A DNA stretch of 63,394 nucleotides from Rhodothermales bacterium (GCA_022821845.1 JAJECT010000020.1:1-63394), one strand, 5' to 3'; counted from the stretch's first letter, positions 33,288 through 42,757 are shown. Translations and numbers: made by a program. Notes: generated by a model from the letters alone, not told the origin.

Positions 33288-34046
33288 ATGCCTTCCGATC
33301 AGAATGAAGACGCTCTGCTTGTTTTAGGCCGTCGTCCGGTCCGCGAGGCGCTGGAGCGTACGCCGGGCCGCGTTGAGAAGGTGTTGCTTCAGCGTCCGGG
33401 AGGAGGCGAGTTGGCTGAGATTCGCCGCCTGGCGGCCCGGGCGGGCGTACAGGCGCAGTTCGTTCCCGCGGGACGGCTCCGGCAATTGGCGCGCGGCGTG
33501 GCGCATCAGGGCGCGGCGGCGATCATGGCCCCTGTAACGTATCTGTCGCTGGACGACCTGCTGGCCTCTGTGGCCCCTATGCTTGAGGACGTGAAGGCGC
33601 GCAAGCCCCGGCTGCTCGTCCTGGACGGGATGCAAGACCCGTTCAATTTCGGGGCGGTGCTGCGTAGCGCGGTGGCTTCGGGCGTGGCCGGGGTTGTGGC
33701 GCCGCGGACGGGCATGGCCCCGCTGAACGCCGCCGCCATGAAAGCCAGCGCGGGGGCTGCGGGCCGCATTCCCATTGCCCGCGCGAGCCGCCTGCCGGAC
33801 GCCATGCATCAGCTCAAGGAGCGGGGATATTGGGTGGCCGGGGCCGACGCCGGGGGCGACGTCAGCGTTTGGGACCTGGACTGGGACCGTCCCATGGTGA
33901 TCGTTATCGGCAACGAAGCGAGAGGGATTCGCCCCGCCGTGCTCGAAGCGTGCGATTATCGCGTCCGCATTCCCATGCCCGGCCCGATGGAATCATTGAA
34001 TGCCTCTGTGGCGGCGGGCATCCTTCTTTTCGCCGCCGCAAGATAA
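33288..34046 (+). CDS. rlmB: SpoU-family 23S rRNA (guanosine-2'-O-)-methyltransferase RlmB
   Basis: A 252-residue enzyme expected to methylate the ribose of a guanosine in 23S rRNA (G2251 in the prototype). Residues about 10-85 are the SpoU substrate-binding domain (LVLGRRPVREALE). The knotted SPOUT domain shows LLVLDGMQDPFNFGAVLRSAVASG, MVIVIGNEARGI and IPMPGPMESLNASVAAGILLF, the three SpoU motifs. ATG 33288 is used; the in-frame TTG at 33264 adds eight residues without match. It converges with the HEAT-repeat gene, with only six bases between stop codons. Confidence 0.92.
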   Translation: MPSDQNEDALLVLGRRPVREALERTPGRVEKVLLQRPGGGELAEIRRLAARAGVQAQFVPAGRLRQLARGVAHQGAAAIMAPVTYLSLDDLLASVAPMLEDVKARKPRLLVLDGMQDPFNFGAVLRSAVASGVAGVVAPRTGMAPLNAAAMKASAGAAGRIPIARASRLPDAMHQLKERGYWVAGADAGGDVSVWDLDWDRPMVIVIGNEARGIRPAVLEACDYRVRIPMPGPMESLNASVAAGILLFAAAR

Positions 34047-34052
34047 CGTTCT

Positions 34053-35324
34053 TCATGGACAAGGCCGGAGCGCATGCAGCGAGGCCGGGGCGCCGTAGGT
34101 TGCCGTCGGTTCGTATTGCCGGATGCGCAGGAAAAGGCGCCGCGCCGCGTTTCTGAGGGGCAGCGGCCAGTCTGGCGCCCAGAATTGCAGCCCTTCTGTC
34201 AGCGCTTCGGCAGGAATTTCCAGCGGCTCCCCGGATGCTGTCTCCCCGGATGCTGTTTCCGCCGCGTCGTTCACGGGGGCCTGCGCGTAGGCGTGGAGCG
34301 TACCCAGCGCATCAAGTCCTGCGATCCGAATGATTTCGCCACGAGACGGCGTAATCAGGGCGGAGCGGGCCACCAGCAAGGCTTCCTCCGCGCCCATGTT
34401 GGCGAGCGCCCGCACCGCTTCCGCCTGCACGGCCTGGTCCGGATCGGACTGCGCGGCGCGCAAGGCGAGGGCAATCAATGCGGCGCTGGATCCTGCCTGG
34501 TCGAGCGAGGCGAACACGGCTTTCCGCGCGGCGGGCGCCGGGTCTTCGTAGGCGGCGGCAAGCGCCCGGTCGGCGGCTCCGCCGGAGGCGAGGCGGGCTA
34601 TGGACTGCACGATGGCGGCCCGCGCGCGGGGATCCGGCTCTTCGCCCAGGGCGGTCCGCAGGCCGATGACGAGGGCCGGATCGGGCGGGAACGCTCGCAG
34701 CGCTTCTGCGGCGGCAAGCCGCGCCGCCGCAGAAGAGGCATGGCGCAACTGGGCAATCCAGCCCGCCGCCGTCTGCTCGACGCGGAATTCCATCGGCAGG
34801 GGTTTTTCGGGGCGGACCGCTACGAAACGCGCCCGGTGCGGGAAGGGCAGATCGAAGGCTTCGGAAGGTCCGCGCAACGGTACGTCGAAGCGTTCGGTTA
34901 CGCCCAGCGCGCCCGCCTCAAGGACAAGCGGGATGGGATAGGCCGCCGGTTCGCGCAGGGCATCCGGGATTTCTTCGATCGCTACGCGCAGCGTGCCGGC
35001 AAGGCTTTCGTGCCGAACGGAAAACACGGGACGGCGCAGCCAGGCATTGGCGACGCCGAGCGCATCGACGCCTGTTATGGCAAGGACGGTTTGTCGCTGC
35101 TGCTCCCATGCTTGCCGCATCGCGTCCGGCTCGGCGGGCGATACGACGATGCATTCGGGAGCGGATTGCTCCTGCATGGCGCGCGCGGCTTCCGGGACGG
35201 TTCCCTGCATCGTCAACAAGACCGCCGCCAGCATGATGCACCGCAGGAGGGAGGCGGGCCTGTGTTGTCCCTTGCCTTGCCGCGCGCCAGGTTGCCTCCT
35301 GTGCGATTCACGAGTCTCTTGCAT
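34053..35324 (-). CDS. Exported HEAT-repeat protein resembling the C-terminal part of M1 aminopeptidases
   Basis: A 423-residue protein. A basic leader is followed by a hydrophobic signal-like segment (CIMLAAVLLTMQG, about 31-43), so it is probably exported. The middle resembles the region after the catalytic domain of M1 aminopeptidases: a W.RRPVFSVRHE... strand followed by an Ig-like domain. The second half is a run of HEAT-like helical repeats (ARLAAAEALRAFPPDPALV, RARAAIVQSIARLASGG, AVQAEAVRALANMGAEEAL). No HExxH zinc site is present, so it is not itself a peptidase as it stands. It overlaps the upstream flippase-like gene by 17 bases. Function unknown; it could be a scaffold or the remnant of a larger enzyme. 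Confidence 0.6.
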   Translation of the reverse strand: MQETRESHRRQPGARQGKGQHRPASLLRCIMLAAVLLTMQGTVPEAARAMQEQSAPECIVVSPAEPDAMRQAWEQQRQTVLAITGVDALGVANAWLRRPVFSVRHESLAGTLRVAIEEIPDALREPAAYPIPLVLEAGALGVTERFDVPLRGPSEAFDLPFPHRARFVAVRPEKPLPMEFRVEQTAAGWIAQLRHASSAAARLAAAEALRAFPPDPALVIGLRTALGEEPDPRARAAIVQSIARLASGGAADRALAAAYEDPAPAARKAVFASLDQAGSSAALIALALRAAQSDPDQAVQAEAVRALANMGAEEALLVARSALITPSRGEIIRIAGLDALGTLHAYAQAPVNDAAETASGETASGEPLEIPAEALTEGLQFWAPDWPLPLRNAARRLFLRIRQYEPTATYGAPASLHALRPCP

Positions 35325-36429
35325 GGCGTTGCGTTTCCTGCTCTGCTGGCGTGGCCGCCCCGGGCGCGCGCAACCGGGGCCATTGAGCGCCCTGAAGGAC
35401 GAGGCATACGCCGCCCGCGGCCACATGCAGTAGCAGTTGGGCGGCATGGCAGAGTACGGCGTAGGCGGCAGCGGCTTCATGGTGGACGGCGAAAAGGTAA
35501 ACGAGCGCCTGAATCGTAATATAATGATACGAACCGGTCCCTCCCGGGAGCGGAACGAGTACGCCCAGCGCGCCAAAGATCATGACGATCCATCCGTCGG
35601 CCAGCGACAGGGCGTAGGCGCCCGTCATATTCAGCATCAGGAAGGGAATGTAGGCCATCAGCAAGTACAGCAGCCACATGGCCGCTGTGCTCCATGCGAT
35701 GCGCTGCTTTCCTGGGACGCGCAGGATGGTCGCCATCCCGTCCCGAAAAGCCGCAAGGGCCCCTGCGACGCGGGTTTTCAGGGGATTTTTTCTGCCCGCC
35801 GCCTCGTTTTTCCCCGCTTTTCGCGCCAAAAATACGTAGCCCAGCAGTACGGCGAGCGCAAGCCCGGCCACAACCGAAATCGTTACGTACCAGGAAACGA
35901 TATTCAGTCGTTCGATAGCCGGATCGATCAGAATATCCCTCAGGATGGCCGCGCGTCCCGCCAAAAGCAGAAAGGCGCTGCCCAGGCCCATGCCCAGCAC
36001 GGCGGCGTCAAGCAGGCGCTCTGTAACCACGGTCCCCAGCAGGCCGCTGAAGCGCAGGCGGCTTTGCGCAGAGAGATTGGCCGTGCGCGCCACCTCGCCC
36101 AGCCTGGGGGCGGCGAAGTTGACCATATAGCCGATCATAACCGAGTAAAAAACGGGTTTTATTCCCGGAAGTCCGGGCTTGCCCGGCCCTGTTTCCGCAG
36201 GGGACGAACGCCTGTCGGCCACTTCGGGAAGCGCTTCCATGAGCAACCGCCATCGCCAGGCCCGCGCCAGGGAGGCAAGCAACGTGACCGCCGCAAGCGC
36301 CGGAATCCAGGCGTAGTTCGCCGTGCGGAGCGCGTCCGCTATGGCGTCCGTATCCATTCCGCGCAACGCCAGGTACAACAGCAGCGCGGCAAGCGCAAGG
36401 CTTCCTGCGTAGGCAAGGCGGTTGCGCAT
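35308..36429 (-). CDS. Lysylphosphatidylglycerol synthetase/AglD-type (UPF0104) membrane protein
   Basis: A 373-residue inner-membrane protein with about eight hydrophobic helices, of the LPG_synthase_TM/UPF0104 family. It has the family blocks ARAWRWRLLMEAL, SVMIGYMVNFAAPRLGEVARTANLS, GTVVTERLLDA, and near the end GALGVLVPLPGGTGSYHYI. Members move or make lipids or lipid-linked sugars in membranes. The amino-acid transferase half of MprF is absent. It lies 43 bases after the aminotransferase and overlaps the HEAT-repeat gene, so the three form a minus-strand unit behind the his genes. Substrate unknown. Confidence 0.85.
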   Translation of the reverse strand: MRNRLAYAGSLALAALLLYLALRGMDTDAIADALRTANYAWIPALAAVTLLASLARAWRWRLLMEALPEVADRRSSPAETGPGKPGLPGIKPVFYSVMIGYMVNFAAPRLGEVARTANLSAQSRLRFSGLLGTVVTERLLDAAVLGMGLGSAFLLLAGRAAILRDILIDPAIERLNIVSWYVTISVVAGLALAVLLGYVFLARKAGKNEAAGRKNPLKTRVAGALAAFRDGMATILRVPGKQRIAWSTAAMWLLYLLMAYIPFLMLNMTGAYALSLADGWIVMIFGALGVLVPLPGGTGSYHYITIQALVYLFAVHHEAAAAYAVLCHAAQLLLHVAAGGVCLVLQGAQWPRLRAPGAATPAEQETQRHARDS

Positions 36430-36472
36430 GGCGGGAGGGGAGGATGCTGGCTATGGTTTCGAATGCAATCTG

Positions 36473-37642
36473 TCAGCCGCCCGTCCGCCTCGCCGCCCGC
36501 AACGCTTCGACGAGGGCCTCGATGTCCCGTTCGTCGTTATACGCATGGGGGGAGATGCGGATGGCGTTTCCGCGGACGGACACCGTAATGCCGCGCTGCC
36601 CGAGGCTGTCCCGCAGACGGTCGGGGGCCATGTCGCCGGGGTCTTTGCTTCTCAGTCCGAACAAGTGATGGGCGCGCGTTTCGGGAGGTTCGATCAGGAA
36701 CCCGAGTTCGTCCGCGCTCTGCGCCAGCGGTCGGGTCAGGTTGCGGCAATAGGCCTGAATAGCCGCCGGCGTAAGGTCCAGCACAATCTTCAGGGCCGCC
36801 GCCAGCATGGGGACCAGCACGAAATTGCTGCGCTCGCCCATGTCGAAGCGGATGGCTCCCGGATGATACCGGTCCCGGTAATCGACGATCGCGCTGAGTT
36901 GCTCGCTGTTTTCCCGGGTAATCCAGTTTTCTTCGAGGGGCCGCCCGCCATGCCAGCGTTCGTCGTAATAGGCCAGCCCCAGCGAATACGGCCCGAGCAG
37001 CCATTTGTATCCGGCGCAGATGACCGCGTCGGGGCGGACGCGCTCCACGTCGAAGGGCAGGGCGCCTACGGATTGCGTTCCGTCTACGACCAGCGCGGCT
37101 CCTGCCTCGCGGGCCCGCCGCGCAATGGCTTCGAGATCGAAAAGCGTGCCGTCGGTCCAGTGTATGTGGGGCACGGCCACCACGGCGGTCCGCTTGTCGA
37201 TGGCTTCGAGGATGCGTTCGTTCCATCGGGTGGCCCGGTCGCGGGTTCCCTCTCCAGGTCCCACGGTTATTAGCTTTGCGCCTGCCTCCGCTGCCTTGCG
37301 CCGCCAGGCGTATACGTTGCTGGGAAATTGTTCGTCCAGCACCAGAATTCGGTCGCCCTGCCCGACAGGGATGTTGGCGGCCATGGTAGCGATTCCGTAC
37401 GAAGCGGAGGGAATGATGGCTATGGAATCGGCGGGCGCGTGGATCAATTGCCCGAACAAGGCCCGCAGCTGCCCGCTGGCTTCGAAAAAGTCCTCGATCT
37501 GTATGCTGGAGGGGTCCCGGCGCTGCCGGACGCCGGCCACGCCCGCCTCCTCGACGCTCCGCGCCATGGGCGCCATGAAGGCGCAATTCAGGTAGTAGAG
37601 GCGGTCCGGTAGCGAAAAAAGATTTTTTTGACAGGTCAACAT
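36473..37642 (-). CDS. Class V aminotransferase-fold PLP enzyme
   Basis: A 389-residue pyridoxal-phosphate enzyme of the class V family (IscS, kynureninase and isopenicillin-N epimerase-like). The N-terminal YYLNCAFMAPMA block is typical, followed by a PSASYGIATMA cofactor loop. The H-W-T-DG block precedes the Asp of ALVVDGTQSVGALPFDV, and the cofactor Lys is in ICAGYKWLLGPYSLGLAYY. No Fe-S cysteine loop is present, so a cysteine desulfurase role is unlikely. The reaction cannot be named from sequence. It follows hisF by 90 bases on the same strand, but histidine synthesis normally uses a class I/II-type HisC, so it is probably not part of that pathway. Confidence 0.85.
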   Translation of the reverse strand: MLTCQKNLFSLPDRLYYLNCAFMAPMARSVEEAGVAGVRQRRDPSSIQIEDFFEASGQLRALFGQLIHAPADSIAIIPSASYGIATMAANIPVGQGDRILVLDEQFPSNVYAWRRKAAEAGAKLITVGPGEGTRDRATRWNERILEAIDKRTAVVAVPHIHWTDGTLFDLEAIARRAREAGAALVVDGTQSVGALPFDVERVRPDAVICAGYKWLLGPYSLGLAYYDERWHGGRPLEENWITRENSEQLSAIVDYRDRYHPGAIRFDMGERSNFVLVPMLAAALKIVLDLTPAAIQAYCRNLTRPLAQSADELGFLIEPPETRAHHLFGLRSKDPGDMAPDRLRDSLGQRGITVSVRGNAIRISPHAYNDERDIEALVEALRAARRTGG

Positions 37643-37732
37643 CGGTCGTTTCGCAAACGCGACAGGTTATATCGATATGCAGGGGCGGTTGCGGGGGCGT
37701 CCTGGGTTATGGATTCTTGCTCGGCGTATTCT

Positions 37733-38506
37733 TTATGTCCCTTCTTTCAGACGCGCGACGACGCCCCGGTCATGCAGGAAACGCTTGGCTTCCGAAATGG
37801 AATATTCCCTGAAATGAAAAATGGAAGCGGCGAGCACGGCGTCGGCGGCGCCTTTCGCCAGCGCGTCGTACAGATGCTCCAGCGTACCGGCGCCCCCCGA
37901 AGCAATGACGGGGATCGATACGCTTTCGGCGATGGCCCGGAGGAGCTGCGTATCGTAGCCGTTTTTCGTGCCGTCGCAATCCATGGACGTGACGAGCAAT
38001 TCGCCCGCCCCGCGTCGTTCGGCTTCGACGGCCCACGCGATGGCGTCCAGATCGACCGGATTGCGTCCGCCGTGCGTATATACGCCCCACTGTTCCTTGC
38101 CTGTGCGCTTTGCGTCTATCGCCACGACGACGCATTGCGTCCCGAACGCGCTCGCGCCCATCGAAATCAGGTTCGGGTTGCGGATGGCGGCGGAATTGAC
38201 GGATATTTTGTCGGCGCCTGCGTGCAGCATGGCGCGCATGTCTTCGACGGTTCGGAGGCCGCCGCCGACGGTCAGGGGGATGAATACCTGATCGGCGGTG
38301 CGCCGCACCACGTCGCGCATGATGCCGCGGTTTTCGTGCGTGGCCGTAATATCCAGAAAAACGAGTTCGTCTGCGCCTTCGGCGTCGTAAAATCGGGCCT
38401 GTTCGACGGGGTCGCCCGCGTCCACGATGTCCACGAAGCGCACGCCTTTGACCACGCGGCCTTCGTCCACGTCCAGACAGGGAATGATGCGTCGGGCAAG
38501 CGCCAT
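37733..38506 (-). CDS. hisF: Imidazole glycerol phosphate synthase cyclase subunit
   Basis: A 257-residue TIM barrel that uses ammonia from HisH to close the imidazole ring. It has [18 protein letters not shown] with the first catalytic Asp, [44 protein letters not shown], and [29 protein letters not shown] with the second Asp region. It begins at ATG 38506, one base into the hisA stop (TGATG), so the two are translationally coupled. It closes the hisB-proC-hisH-hisA-hisF run. Confidence 0.96.
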   Translation of the reverse strand: MALARRIIPCLDVDEGRVVKGVRFVDIVDAGDPVEQARFYDAEGADELVFLDITATHENRGIMRDVVRRTADQVFIPLTVGGGLRTVEDMRAMLHAGADKISVNSAAIRNPNLISMGASAFGTQCVVVAIDAKRTGKEQWGVYTHGGRNPVDLDAIAWAVEAERRGAGELLVTSMDCDGTKNGYDTQLLRAIAESVSIPVIASGGAGTLEHLYDALAKGAADAVLAASIFHFREYSISEAKRFLHDRGVVARLKEGT

Positions 38507-39306
38507 CAGGAAGCAGGTTGCGTGTCGGGCCGGGAAGTCGTTTTCGCCGTGGAGAAACAATCGAGATCGACCTCCTGCTTGTAATTCCAGCACCAGAACT
38601 GCTGGCACGGGAAGCGATTTTCGTAGAGCGCGCGGCCTATGATAATGGAGTCCACCCGGTGCGAAACGAGGTCTGCGAGACGGACGAGGTCTGCATGTCC
38701 GCCGACGCCGCCGGACGCCGTGAGGCGGGCGTGGCGCAGCGTGGCGCCAAGCGTACGGTAGGCGTCGAGGTTGGGCCCTTCCATGGTTCCGTCGCGCCCG
38801 ATATCCGTATACACGATGCGCCGGACGCCCCTGTTTTCCATGTCTTGCGCCATGGCGACGGCGTCGAGGCCGCTTCCTTCCAGCCAGCCTTCGATCTGGA
38901 CTTCCCCGTCGCGGGCGTCGATGCCCACGGCTACCCGGCTGCACGAATGGCGCGCCACGGCTTCGGAAACGAAGTCCGGCTCGCGCGCCGCCGCCGTGCC
39001 GAGAATGACCCGATACACCCCCAGTTCGAGCGCTTCGCCGATATCCTCCATGTTGCGAACGCCGCCGCCAAGCTGCACCGGAATATCCAGCGCCCGGCAT
39101 ATCGCGCGAATGACGTCGCGGTTCGGCGAACGATCCCCGCGCGCGGCGTCCAGATCGACCACATGGAGCGTCCGCGCATTTTGTACGCGCCATAACTTGG
39201 CCATCTTGACGGGGTCCTCGAAATACACCGTCTCTTTATCGTAGGCGCCCTGATAGAGCCGTACGCAGCGTCCGCCGCGAAGGTCTATGGCCGGAATGAC
39301 AAGCAT
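38506..39306 (-). CDS. hisA: Phosphoribosylformimino-AICAR-P isomerase
   Basis: A 266-residue TIM barrel that opens the ribose ring of ProFAR in histidine synthesis. It has [15 protein letters not shown] with the catalytic Asp, [39 protein letters not shown] with the second Asp, and [13 protein letters not shown]. The barrel ends near [11 protein letters not shown] further 30 or so residues follow with three cysteines ([15 protein letters not shown]...C), longer than the usual 245-residue HisA. ATG 39306 is chosen because the open frame before it is unlike HisA. The hisH gene is 122 bases upstream. Confidence 0.95.
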   Translation of the reverse strand: MLVIPAIDLRGGRCVRLYQGAYDKETVYFEDPVKMAKLWRVQNARTLHVVDLDAARGDRSPNRDVIRAICRALDIPVQLGGGVRNMEDIGEALELGVYRVILGTAAAREPDFVSEAVARHSCSRVAVGIDARDGEVQIEGWLEGSGLDAVAMAQDMENRGVRRIVYTDIGRDGTMEGPNLDAYRTLGATLRHARLTASGGVGGHADLVRLADLVSHRVDSIIIGRALYENRFPCQQFWCWNYKQEVDLDCFSTAKTTSRPDTQPAS

Positions 39307-39428
39307 GGCGAAAGCGTTTGGGACGTTCGGGCGAAAAACGAAGGGCGAAAGCCGCCCGCTTCCGCCCTGCGCCCGGGACTGCGTCGCGCAGGTTCGTACG
39401 AAGGGATTCGCGTCGTTGCGCCGGGATG

Positions 39429-40082
39429 TTACGTCAGGCGCGGCGCCGATTCTGCAAAATTTCGCAGAATACGCAGGCCGTTCGCCTGGCTCTTTTCCGG
39501 GTGAAACTGGACCCCGTATACATTGTTTCGCCGCACGATGGCGGGGAACGCTACGCCGTGCCGGCAATGCGCCAGCGTATCGGAGGCCGCGGCGGGCGCC
39601 GCCGCGTAGGAATGCACGAAATAAAAATACGGTTCGGGCGGCAGTCCGCGCAAAAGCGGGTCTTTGCGTTGCGGGGTTAGGGTGTTCCAGCCCATGTGCG
39701 GGACTTTCAGGGTATTTTCGGGAGATTCCCGATATTGCGCCGCCGCGCAGGCGTCCCGGAAATGCCGCACGGAGCCCGGCAATACGCCCAATCCCTCGTG
39801 CCGCCCCAGTTCCTCGCTGGATTCAAAGAGGAGTTGCATGCCCACGCAGACGCCAAGGAAGGGTTTGCCTTCCCGGATTGCGTCCAGAATGGGCGTTTCC
39901 AGCCCCCTGCGGCGTATTTCGTCGATGCAGGCCCCGAAAGCGCCTACGCCCGGCAGCGCCACCTTGTCGGCGGCGCGAATATCCTCCGGGCGATCCGACC
40001 GGACGACGGGGGCTCCCACGGCCTCGAACGCCTTTTCGATGGAGCGCAGGTTGCCGATGCCGTAATCGACAATGGCGATCAT
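39429..40082 (-). CDS. hisH: Imidazole glycerol phosphate synthase glutaminase subunit
   Basis: A 217-residue class I glutamine amidotransferase that supplies ammonia to HisF. It has IVDYGIGNLRSIEKAFE, KVALPGVGAFGACID, the nucleophile Cys in FLGVCVGMQLLFESSEE, and the catalytic His/Glu in YGVQFHPEKSQANGLRILRNF. Its ATG is one base after the proC stop, so both are likely translated together. An insert of about ten residues near ACAAAQYRESPE is the only unusual part. Confidence 0.96.
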   Translation of the reverse strand: MIAIVDYGIGNLRSIEKAFEAVGAPVVRSDRPEDIRAADKVALPGVGAFGACIDEIRRRGLETPILDAIREGKPFLGVCVGMQLLFESSEELGRHEGLGVLPGSVRHFRDACAAAQYRESPENTLKVPHMGWNTLTPQRKDPLLRGLPPEPYFYFVHSYAAAPAAASDTLAHCRHGVAFPAIVRRNNVYGVQFHPEKSQANGLRILRNFAESAPRLT

Positions 40083-40083
40083 G

Positions 40084-40902
40084 TTATTGTTTGCTCAATT
40101 CCTCGGAACGCCTGGTGGCCGTTGCGACGGCGTTGATGAGCATGGTGCGTATGCCGTGCGCTTCCAGCTCCGCGACGGCTGCGATGGCTGTGCCGCCCGG
40201 CGTAGTGACCTCGTCGCGCAGAATAGCCGGGTGCTTGCCCGTGTCCCGAACCAGTTTGGCCGCCCCGTACACGGTCTGCGACGCCAGCCGAAACGCCGTG
40301 GGGCGGGGCAGCCCCTGTTTTACGCCGGCGTCGGTGAGGGATTCGATGAACATGTATACGTAGGCGGGTCCGCTGCCGGACAATCCCGTGATCGCGTCCA
40401 TCATGTGTTCGGGAACGACCTCCACCGTGCCGATCGTTTCGAAAATATGCCGCGCAAGGCCGAGGTGTTTCGCTGTCGCGAAGCGCCCGCCCGTAATGGC
40501 CGAGGCCCCTTCGTCCACCATGGCCGGGGTGTTCGGCATGGCGCGCACCACCGGAATTTCCAGTCCGAACGCTTCCTCCAGCGCCTGGGCGGTAACGCCC
40601 GCCAGCACGGAGATCACCAGCGTTTGCGGATGCACATGCTCCCTGATTTCCTCGATGACCCCGGTCGCGTTGTACGGTTTCACCGCCAGCACGACGATCG
40701 TGGCTCCCTGCACGGCGGCGGGGTTGTCGCTGGTCGTGGAGATGCCCGGAAAGTCCTGTTGCAGCGGCGGCAACGCGGATTCGGCGCGCCGCGTGGCGCG
40801 CAATTGCGCCGGTTCGAATTCGTGGCCTGTGATGAGGCCGCCGATGAGCGCGCGCCCGATGTTTCCTGCGCCGATGATGGTGACGGTTTCGTTCTGAAGC
40901 AT
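40084..40902 (-). CDS. proC: Pyrroline-5-carboxylate reductase
   Basis: A 272-residue enzyme that makes the last reduction to proline with NAD(P)H. The N-terminal Rossmann motif is IIGAGNIGRALIGGL (9-23). The middle has VVRAMPNTPAMVDEGASAIT, and the C-terminal signature is DAITGLSGSGPAYVYMFIESLTDAGV...RDEVTTPGGTA. It lies inside the his run, 85 bases after hisB and one base before hisH. That is an unusual place for a proline gene. Confidence 0.96.
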   Translation of the reverse strand: MLQNETVTIIGAGNIGRALIGGLITGHEFEPAQLRATRRAESALPPLQQDFPGISTTSDNPAAVQGATIVVLAVKPYNATGVIEEIREHVHPQTLVISVLAGVTAQALEEAFGLEIPVVRAMPNTPAMVDEGASAITGGRFATAKHLGLARHIFETIGTVEVVPEHMMDAITGLSGSGPAYVYMFIESLTDAGVKQGLPRPTAFRLASQTVYGAAKLVRDTGKHPAILRDEVTTPGGTAIAAVAELEAHGIRTMLINAVATATRRSEELSKQ

Positions 40903-40987
40903 GGGGCAAGCGTCGAAAAGGGGCGTGAATAGCGCGTCGCCGAACGAGGCGACGGGAGGGCGTGGTGGTCGGGACGGCGCGCCGGAA

Positions 40988-41596
40988 TCAGAGGGCGCCC
41001 TTGGTGGAGGGCATCCTGGCGAAAGACGGATCCCTTTGCGCCGCGCGCCGCAGTGCGCGGGCCGCAGCCTTGAACATCGCTTCTATCGTATGGTGCGCGT
41101 TTTTTCCGTACAGCGCTTCGATGTGGAGGTTGCACCGGGCGTGTTCGGCGAAAGCGTGCCAGAAATGTTCGACCATTTCGACGGAAAGGTCTCCCACGCG
41201 CTCGCGCTCGAAACGGGCCCGGTACTCCAGATAAAATCTCCCGGACAAGTCCACGACGGCGCGGGCCAGGGCCTCGTCCATCGGCACGTAGGCGTGTCCG
41301 AAGCGTCGGATATACGCCTTGTCGCCGAGGGCTTCCCGAAAAGCGTCCCCCAGCGAGATGCCCACGTCCTCGACGGTATGGTGTTCGTCCACATGCAGGT
41401 CGCCCTTGCAGAAGACCTGGAGTCCGAACCCGCCGTGCTTGGCGAACAGGTCCAGCATGTGATCCAGAAACCCGATGCCGGTTTCGTTGGCGTACGTTTC
41501 CGGTCCATCGAGCTGGAGCGCGATGCGGACGCTGGTTTCCGAAGTTTCCCGTACGACGGAAGCACTGCGCGTATCGAATTCGCCGGAAGCGGACAT
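40988..41596 (-). CDS. hisB: Imidazoleglycerol-phosphate dehydratase
   Basis: A 202-residue manganese enzyme of histidine synthesis. The metal-binding blocks are GFLDHMLDLFAKHGGF, HVDEHHTVEDVGISLGDAF, and the later EMVEHFWHAFAEHARCNLHIEALYGKNAHHTIEAMFKAAARALR. It is the single-domain form without the histidinol-phosphatase part of the E. coli fusion. ATG 41596 starts a normal-length protein; the open frame upstream reaches 41743 without match. As first gene of the minus-strand his run it faces the spondin gene, and the 136-base interval should hold the operon promoter. hisG, hisD, hisC and hisI are not in the window. Confidence 0.95.
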   Translation of the reverse strand: MSASGEFDTRSASVVRETSETSVRIALQLDGPETYANETGIGFLDHMLDLFAKHGGFGLQVFCKGDLHVDEHHTVEDVGISLGDAFREALGDKAYIRRFGHAYVPMDEALARAVVDLSGRFYLEYRARFERERVGDLSVEMVEHFWHAFAEHARCNLHIEALYGKNAHHTIEAMFKAAARALRRAAQRDPSFARMPSTKGAL

Positions 41597-41732
41597 GGCA
41601 CTGGGCGCGAATAAGGAGGGCGCGAACGAACGCGCGAATGAACATTGGGTAAAGGTCGGCGTACTGTATGCCATACCCGCGAAATTGTTCGCTTTCGCTC
41701 CGTTTTCCCTGTCGTTTCTCGTTCGAATATCG

Positions 41733-42674
41733 ATGATGACCATAGCTCGACGCGCTTGTTTCGCCTGGGCGCTGGCGACGGCGCTTGTTGCGTTCGCCCC
41801 GCTGGCCGAGGCGCAAACAGCAACCTACAAAGTGACCTTTCAGGGCAACTGGACCACCGCCAGCGTTCCCGGCGGCGTGGTGGGCAGCGCGCATTTCACC
41901 ACGCTGGTGGGCGCCGTGCACAACGACAACGTAACCTTCTGGGAATCCGGCGGCATGGCCACGGCCGGGGTCGAGGGGGTAGCCGAACTGGGCTCCACGG
42001 GGACGTTCGTGTCCGAAGTGAACGCCGCTGGTTCGGACGCCCTGCTTGTGCAGCAAAACATTGGACGCAGTCCTACGGTTACCGCGGCGTTCGACGTCGA
42101 TTTTTCGAAAGACCGCCCGCTGTTCACCCTTTTGTCCATGATCGGCCCCAGCCCGGACTGGTTCGTCGGCGTTTCCGGTTTATCCCTGGTCGACGATGAG
42201 GGTAAATGGATCCCGGAGCTTTCCGTGGATTTATTCCCCTACGACGCCGGAACGAAGAACGGAACAAGGTTTGCGTTAGGAGGGGTCGACACTTCGCCTC
42301 GGGGAACGATCCGGCGTATCAGGGGCGAGGACCCGTTCTCGGACGAACCCATGGCGATGCTTTCCTTCGAACTTCAGCATTCGGTCAGCATGGAGGGCGA
42401 GGAACTGCCGACTGCAACCACGCTCTCGGCCAATTATCCGAATCCGTTCAATCCCGCAACGACGATACGCTACGGATTGTCCGCGGCGGGTCCGGTGCGT
42501 CTTGCGGTGTACGACGTGGCGGGCCATGAGGTGGCGGTGCTGGTCGATGGGCCGCAGGCCGCGGGTCGATATTCGGTCCATTTTGCGGCGGGCGACTTGT
42601 CAAGCGGCGCGTATGTGTATCGCTTGCAGGCGGGAGAGGAGACGATTGCGCGTACGATGCTGCTCGTGAAATAG
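41733..42674 (+). CDS. Secreted spondin-domain protein with T9SS sorting tail
   Basis: A 313-residue surface or secreted protein. A signal peptide ends near LAEAQ (residue 28). A spondin N-terminal (Spond_N) domain follows, residues about 32-215: FQGNWT, AHFTTLVGAVHNDNVTFWESGG, GVEGVAELG, PSPDWFVGVSGLSLVDD and the DLFPYDAGTKNGTRF block, which closely follows the animal F-spondin pattern. Residues about 230-313 are the T9SS type A sorting domain (YPNPFNPATTIRYGL...VYDVAGHEVAVL...MLLVK), removed on export in that system. The downstream gene is a larger paralogue whose first 200 residues are closely similar, showing tandem duplication. Ligand or function unknown. Confidence 0.85.
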   Translation: MMTIARRACFAWALATALVAFAPLAEAQTATYKVTFQGNWTTASVPGGVVGSAHFTTLVGAVHNDNVTFWESGGMATAGVEGVAELGSTGTFVSEVNAAGSDALLVQQNIGRSPTVTAAFDVDFSKDRPLFTLLSMIGPSPDWFVGVSGLSLVDDEGKWIPELSVDLFPYDAGTKNGTRFALGGVDTSPRGTIRRIRGEDPFSDEPMAMLSFELQHSVSMEGEELPTATTLSANYPNPFNPATTIRYGLSAAGPVRLAVYDVAGHEVAVLVDGPQAAGRYSVHFAAGDLSSGAYVYRLQAGEETIARTMLLVK

Positions 42675-42757
42675 TCCTGGCTCTGAACATCGCAAAGCGG
42701 CGCCGCGCCGGTAGACCGCCTGTTCTATATCAGGCGCTTGCGCGCCGTTTGATCTGG

